Assembly: GCA_947649575.1 (NCBI GenBank)
Contig: CANSRZ010000005.1
Span: forward strand, 1-64,000
Reading direction: 5' to 3'
DNA length: 64,000 nucleotides
From: an uncultured Clostridia bacterium
Lineage (GTDB): Bacteria; Bacillota; Clostridia; Christensenellales; UBA1242
A program made the translations under genes and the position numbers. The notes below the pieces were generated by a model that did not search any database, was not told the DNA's origin, and was given only the letters and a program-made list of their open reading frames with translations. Each line of letters begins with the position of its first letter. Within the stretch, counting starts at the first letter, position 1. Below, piece by piece: positions 59,402-64,000 of the stretch.

Positions 59402-60328
59402 ATGCAAAAAAGCATTTGGCACGACGTGAAGTTAAAACCTTACAGCAATTATTTTTGTGACTGCGAAAAAAGTTTGTTTTTTGAGTTTGTTAACATTGAT
59501 TATCCTGATGAAGCTTATAAAAACTATATCAAACTTTTTGAGAAAGACGATATTTATCAATTATATAAATATGTTGTTATGAAAAATGCTATTGTTGGCG
59601 TTAGCGAGCTTGCTCTATCTGCGCAAGTGCCTGAAATTGCACTTCAAGCCATGAAAGAGTTGAATATGCAAGGTTTTATTCTTTCTGAGATTGATAAACT
59701 GCAATTTGCTGGCTTTGACAAGTTGCGTTGTCCTGCTGTTTATGTAGATAGCTTGCTTGATTTGAGTGAAAAAGAGCTTGAAAATATAAGCGACTTATGC
59801 GCAAAGCAAAAAATTCCTCTTTTTATCAAATTTCTGCAAAACCTGGATGAGGCAGGCGAATTAAGCAAGGTTTATGGCAATGATGCTCTTAAAATCTTGG
59901 AAGATTTTGGCTTATTTGACAGAGAACTTTATCTGATTGGATGCAATTATCTTGACAAATCGGATGCTGATAGTTTACTGTCTTGCGACAATGCAACAAT
60001 TGTGACAACTCCAATTGCCGACATGCAATTTGCACGAGGAGGGATAAATCTTTATCCATTTGTTCAAAATGGCGTGAGAGTTAAACTCGGAAGCGGAGAG
60101 AATTTTGACATCAACATGCTTGGCGAGGCACGACTAGCAGTTGGGCAGACGGCAAGTATTATGCATGAACTGCAATGCGTTACTTTGGAGGAAGCAAAGG
60201 CTATGCTGGCAAGCAAAAATCAAGCTTGCGTTCAGATTGAATACTCAGAATTTGAAAAACAAAAACAAAAAGCGAAAAATATATTTGAAAAGTATATTGC
60301 AAAAAACATATTTGGAGGAAAAAACTAA
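59402..60328 (+). CDS. Degenerate amidohydrolase-like protein
   Basis: ATIVTTPIADMQFARGGINLYPFVQNGVRVKLGSGENFDINMLGEARLA resembles the MtaD/SsnA-type C-terminal half but metal-binding His residues appear absent; 1-nt overlap with tex. Confidence 0.6.
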   Translation: MQKSIWHDVKLKPYSNYFCDCEKSLFFEFVNIDYPDEAYKNYIKLFEKDDIYQLYKYVVMKNAIVGVSELALSAQVPEIALQAMKELNMQGFILSEIDKLQFAGFDKLRCPAVYVDSLLDLSEKELENISDLCAKQKIPLFIKFLQNLDEAGELSKVYGNDALKILEDFGLFDRELYLIGCNYLDKSDADSLLSCDNATIVTTPIADMQFARGGINLYPFVQNGVRVKLGSGENFDINMLGEARLAVGQTASIMHELQCVTLEEAKAMLASKNQACVQIEYSEFEKQKQKAKNIFEKYIAKNIFGGKN

Positions 60329-62478
60329 TGGAAATTATTGACACACTTGCAAGTGAATTTGGACTTAAAAGAGAATATTCAGTGAATATTATCAATCTTA
60401 TTGATGAGGGTTGCACAATCCCATTTATTGCGCGTTATAGAAAAGAAATGCATGGCACTTGCGATGATCAAACTCTTCGTGCATTTGCTGACAGACTTAA
60501 ATATCTCAGAAACCTTAATGACGAAAAAGCCAAGGTTGAAAAGACTATCACAGAGCAAGGCAAATGGACTGATGAACTTAAAGTTGCACTTGAAAACGCT
60601 ATGACCATGACTGAGGTTGAGGATATTTATCGTCCTTACAAGCCTAAGCGTAAAACAAGAGCGTCTGTGGCTATTGCAAAAGGGCTTGATCCGCTTGCTG
60701 ATATTTTGATTGCTCAAAGCAAGTCTTTTGTAATTGAAGATGAAGCACAAAAATTTATTACAGAAGAAGTTCCAAGCGTGGAAGAGGCTATTGCTGGCGC
60801 AAAAGATATCGTTGCTGAGCGTATTTCTGATAATGCAGAGCTTAGAAAGGAATTGCGTGAACTATTGTTCAAAAAAGCCTTTATCACTTGCGTGCTCGAC
60901 AAAGAAGCTGAGGGGAATGCTACTTATGAAACTTATGACGGTTTTAAACAAGAGGTTAGCAAACTTCCATCTCATAGAATATTGGCAATCAACCGTGGCG
61001 AGAAAGAGAAATGCCTTAAAGTTGACGTTGAAATCAATCGCGAACTTGTGATGAATGTTATCAATTCATATTTCAAAAAGGATAACGAAAACACAAATGC
61101 ATATATGGAAGAAACTATCAACGACAGTTATGACAGGCTTCTTTTCCCAGCACTTGAAAGAGAGTGTAGAAATAATTTGACTGATACTGCAAACGAGCAA
61201 GCTATCAAAATGTTTAAAGTTAATCTTGAACCACTTCTTATGGAAGCTCCACTTAAAAATAACGTGATTATGGGCTTTGACCCTGCTTACAGAACAGGTT
61301 GCAAGATTGCAGTCATTGATATTAATGGCAATGTGCTTGCAACGACAGTTGTTTATCCAACTCCTCCTCAAAATAAAACAGAAGAGGCTATTGAAAAACT
61401 TAAAGCACTAATCGATAAATATAAAGTTGATATAATTTCTATTGGCAACGGAACTGCCTCAAAAGAAAGCGAAATTTTTGTCGCTGAACTTATCAAACAT
61501 TGCGCTCATCAAGTAAGTTATGCTGTTGTTTCAGAAGCAGGCGCTTCTGTTTACTCGGCTTCGAAACTTGGCGCAGAAGAATTCCCTGATTTTGACGTTT
61601 CTCTTCGTTCAGCAGTTTCAATTGCTCGTCGACTTCAAGACCCTCTTGCCGAGCTTATCAAAATTGACGTTAAGTCAATCGGCGTTGGGCAATATCAACA
61701 TGATATGCCACAAAATCGCTTGACTGAGGTTTTGGAGGGCGTTGTTGAGGATTGCGTTAACAGCGTTGGAGTTGACCTTAACACTGCAAGTCCAAGTCTT
61801 TTAAGCAAAGTTTCAGGACTTAATATGTCAATTGCCAAAAACATTGTTGCATATCGTGCAAAAGCCAAAGGAATTAAAAATCGTCAAGAACTTTTGGAAG
61901 TAAGCAAGCTTGGGCCAAAAGCTTATGAGCAATGTGCAGGTTTCTTACGTGTTGTTGGCGGAAATGAAATTTTAGATAACACGGGCGTTCACCCAGAAAG
62001 TTATGAGGGTGCTAAGAAGCTTTTAAAACTTTTTAATAAAACTGAAGAAGATGTTAAAAATGGTGGACTTAGCGATTTGCCTCATTTGATTGAAGTTAAA
62101 GGTGAAGACAAGGTGGCAAAGGAATGTGAAATTGGAGTGCCAACTTTGCAAGACATTGCAAAAGAACTTGTCAAGCCTGGTCGTGACATTCGCGAAAGCA
62201 TGCCAAAACCAGTTCTCCGCAGTGATATCCTTTCTATGGAAGACCTCAAAGAGGGCATGGTGCTTACTGGCACAGTCCGCAATGTAATCGACTTTGGCGC
62301 GTTCATTGATATCGGCGTTCATCAGGATGGGCTTGTTCATATTTCACAGATTTCTGACGCTTATATTCGCCATCCAAGCGAGGCTTTAAAAGTAGGTCAA
62401 CAAGTTGACGTCAAAGTTTTAAGCGTTGACCCAGTTAAGAAGAGAATTTCACTTACGATGAAAGGAATTGAGAGTTAG
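60328..62478 (+). CDS. tex: Tex-type RNA-binding transcription accessory protein
   Basis: PFIARYRKEMHG, GNGTASKESE, C-terminal S1 domain (GMVLTGTVRNVIDFGAFIDIGVHQDGLVHISQ). Confidence 0.95.
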   Translation: MEIIDTLASEFGLKREYSVNIINLIDEGCTIPFIARYRKEMHGTCDDQTLRAFADRLKYLRNLNDEKAKVEKTITEQGKWTDELKVALENAMTMTEVEDIYRPYKPKRKTRASVAIAKGLDPLADILIAQSKSFVIEDEAQKFITEEVPSVEEAIAGAKDIVAERISDNAELRKELRELLFKKAFITCVLDKEAEGNATYETYDGFKQEVSKLPSHRILAINRGEKEKCLKVDVEINRELVMNVINSYFKKDNENTNAYMEETINDSYDRLLFPALERECRNNLTDTANEQAIKMFKVNLEPLLMEAPLKNNVIMGFDPAYRTGCKIAVIDINGNVLATTVVYPTPPQNKTEEAIEKLKALIDKYKVDIISIGNGTASKESEIFVAELIKHCAHQVSYAVVSEAGASVYSASKLGAEEFPDFDVSLRSAVSIARRLQDPLAELIKIDVKSIGVGQYQHDMPQNRLTEVLEGVVEDCVNSVGVDLNTASPSLLSKVSGLNMSIAKNIVAYRAKAKGIKNRQELLEVSKLGPKAYEQCAGFLRVVGGNEILDNTGVHPESYEGAKKLLKLFNKTEEDVKNGGLSDLPHLIEVKGEDKVAKECEIGVPTLQDIAKELVKPGRDIRESMPKPVLRSDILSMEDLKEGMVLTGTVRNVIDFGAFIDIGVHQDGLVHISQISDAYIRHPSEALKVGQQVDVKVLSVDPVKKRISLTMKGIES

Positions 62479-62673
62479 GACAGACACCACTCGGCAAATT
62501 TTATTTTAAATTGTTTCAAATTAAAATAAAATTTGTGACGCGGGCACGATTTGCATTAGCAAATCTAACTCGCTATCCTCGTGGTTTCTCCGCCTAGTCC
62601 TCTTCCATTAAGGTGTCCTTGCAGATTTCTTCAGTGGGCGAAGCCCTATCTTTCAGAAATCTTCCAGTCCTAA
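62475..62673. ncRNA. Candidate structured RNA or MITE-like element between tex and mcsA
   Basis: TTAGGAC...GTCCTAA ends; internal hairpins CAAATTTTATTTTAA.TTG, GCGGG..GATTTGC-ATTA-GCAAATC..CTCGC, AGATTTCT..GGGCGAAGCCC..AGAAATCT; locally GC-rich. Confidence 0.5.
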
Positions 62674-62706
62674 TTTATACATTTAATAAAAAGGAATGAT
62701 GTTGTT

Positions 62707-62886
62707 TTGGATAAATGCCCTTATTGTGATACAAGTTATAGAGAGATTTTGCAAACTGGTTTTGTAGGCTGTGAAAATTGTTACAAAAATATTGACAGCC
62801 TAAAAAGTCATGTTGCAAGCCTTTATGCTGGCAAAAAATATAATGGCAAAATTGCAAAACGGGGGAGGGGTTATGGAAGTTTTTGA
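62707..62886 (+). CDS. mcsA: Short McsA-like zinc-finger protein (59 aa)
   Basis: TTG start after AAGGA; MDKCPYCDTSYREILQTGFVGCENCYKNIDSLKSHVASLYAGKKYNGKIAKRGRGYGSF; precedes mcsB. Confidence 0.75.
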   Translation: MDKCPYCDTSYREILQTGFVGCENCYKNIDSLKSHVASLYAGKKYNGKIAKRGRGYGSF

Positions 62887-63877
62887 TAACATCGCAATTT
62901 CCTCTCGCATCAGGCTTGCCCGCAATGTTGCTGGCATAAAATTTTATATCAAAAACAACGATGAAGATGCTGAATTTATAGTTAGCTCAGTTCGAAAATG
63001 TCTTGATAAATTCGATTTGTTCAATTTTTTATCGCTAAAAAATCTATCTCTTGGCGAATGCAATGCGCTATTTGAACAACATCTTATCAGCAAGGAACTT
63101 ATTGCAAACAAAGACATCTCAGGGGTTGCAATAAGCGAGGATGAAAGCGTTATTGTGATGATAAATGAGGAAGACCATATTCGTGAGCAATGCATTCAGC
63201 CAGGCTTTAATCTTTTGAAAGCTTATAGAAAAATCAATGAAATTGACGACGAAATTTTAAATCAACTTGATATTGCATATGATGAAAACTTAGGCTTTAT
63301 CACAGCTTCACCCGCAAACCTCGGAACAGGTATGCGGGCTTCTGTCATGCTATTTCTGCCAGCGCTTGAATTTTATGCCAAGATAGGTGAAATTATCGAA
63401 AAAGCAGGACAGTCACACCTTACAGTTCGCGGAATTTATGGCGAGGGAAGTGAAGCGATTGGAAGTTTCTATCAAATTTCAAATCAAGGCGCGTTCGGCA
63501 TGAGCGAGCAAGAGATAATTGACCTTGTGACTGACTTTATTTTTAACCTTTGCAATGAAGAAAAAAAGTTGCGCGATGATATGCTTATTTTGGAGCGCGA
63601 CCGCATTTTGGACGAGGGTTATCGTGCTTATGCAATTCTCACTCAGGCTTATAAATTGGAAGAAAAGGAAACTATGGAAATGCTTTCTAGGCTTAAACTT
63701 GTATGCGAGCTTGGCAAAATGGAAATACTTGATGAAAAGGCGTTCCAAAAGTTATATTATGAATGTGGCTCAGCCAATCTTAAAGAAACTTTAAATTTTT
63801 CGCAAAAAATAAAGGAAAACGTGCTGCGCGCTGAGTATATATCTAAAAAGGTTAAAAATCTTGTCAAGAGGAGGTAA
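62873..63877 (+). CDS. mcsB: Protein arginine kinase McsB
   Basis: ISSRIRLARNV, VMINEEDHIREQ, FITASPANLGTGMRASVML, VRGIYGEGSEA. Confidence 0.94.
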   Translation: MEVFDNIAISSRIRLARNVAGIKFYIKNNDEDAEFIVSSVRKCLDKFDLFNFLSLKNLSLGECNALFEQHLISKELIANKDISGVAISEDESVIVMINEEDHIREQCIQPGFNLLKAYRKINEIDDEILNQLDIAYDENLGFITASPANLGTGMRASVMLFLPALEFYAKIGEIIEKAGQSHLTVRGIYGEGSEAIGSFYQISNQGAFGMSEQEIIDLVTDFIFNLCNEEKKLRDDMLILERDRILDEGYRAYAILTQAYKLEEKETMEMLSRLKLVCELGKMEILDEKAFQKLYYECGSANLKETLNFSQKIKENVLRAEYISKKVKNLVKRR

Positions 63878-63882
63878 TTTTT

Positions 63883-64000
63883 ATGAGTTATCAAAGCAGT
63901 TCTTTTTCTGATAATATTGAAAAGGTTATCAAAAATGCAAGCAAGTTTGCACTCCGATTTGGAAGCAACTTAGTTGGCAGTGAACACATCTTGTATGGTC
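63883..64000 (+). CDS. clpC: ClpC N-terminus (truncated by window end)
   Basis: MSYQSSSFSDNIEKVIKNASKFALRFGSNLVGSEHILYG after GAGGAGG; Clp-N-like start downstream of mcsB. Confidence 0.85.
   Translation, partial: MSYQSSSFSDNIEKVIKNASKFALRFGSNLVGSEHILYG

Overview
The window is an AT-rich, gene-dense bacterial chromosome segment. Family content suggests a Firmicutes/Clostridia-like genome. It is mostly housekeeping genes: DUF1846, DegV, rsmH-(ftsL-like)-PBP, three YugP-type membrane proteins, T-box-glyS, an ABC-F ATPase, cls, SIMPL, tmk, uvrC, hisS, a HelD-like helicase, gyrA, gyrB, dinB, tex, mcsA-mcsB and the start of clpC. It also has tRNA-Ser(GCU) and an initiator tRNA-fMet. I found no CRISPR array, rRNA operon, prophage or transposase. 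The main candidates for a second look are: (1) a 9-C homopolymer between the -35 and extended -10 of a membrane glycosyltransferase promoter, resembling an on/off spacer-length switch; (2) a SemiSWEET/PQ-loop protein fused to a nucleoside-deoxyribosyltransferase-like domain, overlapping a MazG-like gene, inserted between gyrB and gyrA; (3) a locally GC-rich, heavily self-complementary ~200-bp element between tex and mcsA; (4) a perfectly paired four-way-junction (cloverleaf) element upstream of the HelD-like gene; (5) a ~230-bp non-coding, MITE-like element with hairpin-bearing inverted ends next to dinB; (6) a 3868-aa single-ORF surface-type protein; (7) a YugP paralog that has lost its HEXXH motif; (8) a decayed duplicate of a radical SAM gene; (9) a DnaA-box cluster upstream of hisS; (10) a glycine T-box with an unusually short Stem I region. 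No database search or folding program was run. All family calls come from reading motifs.
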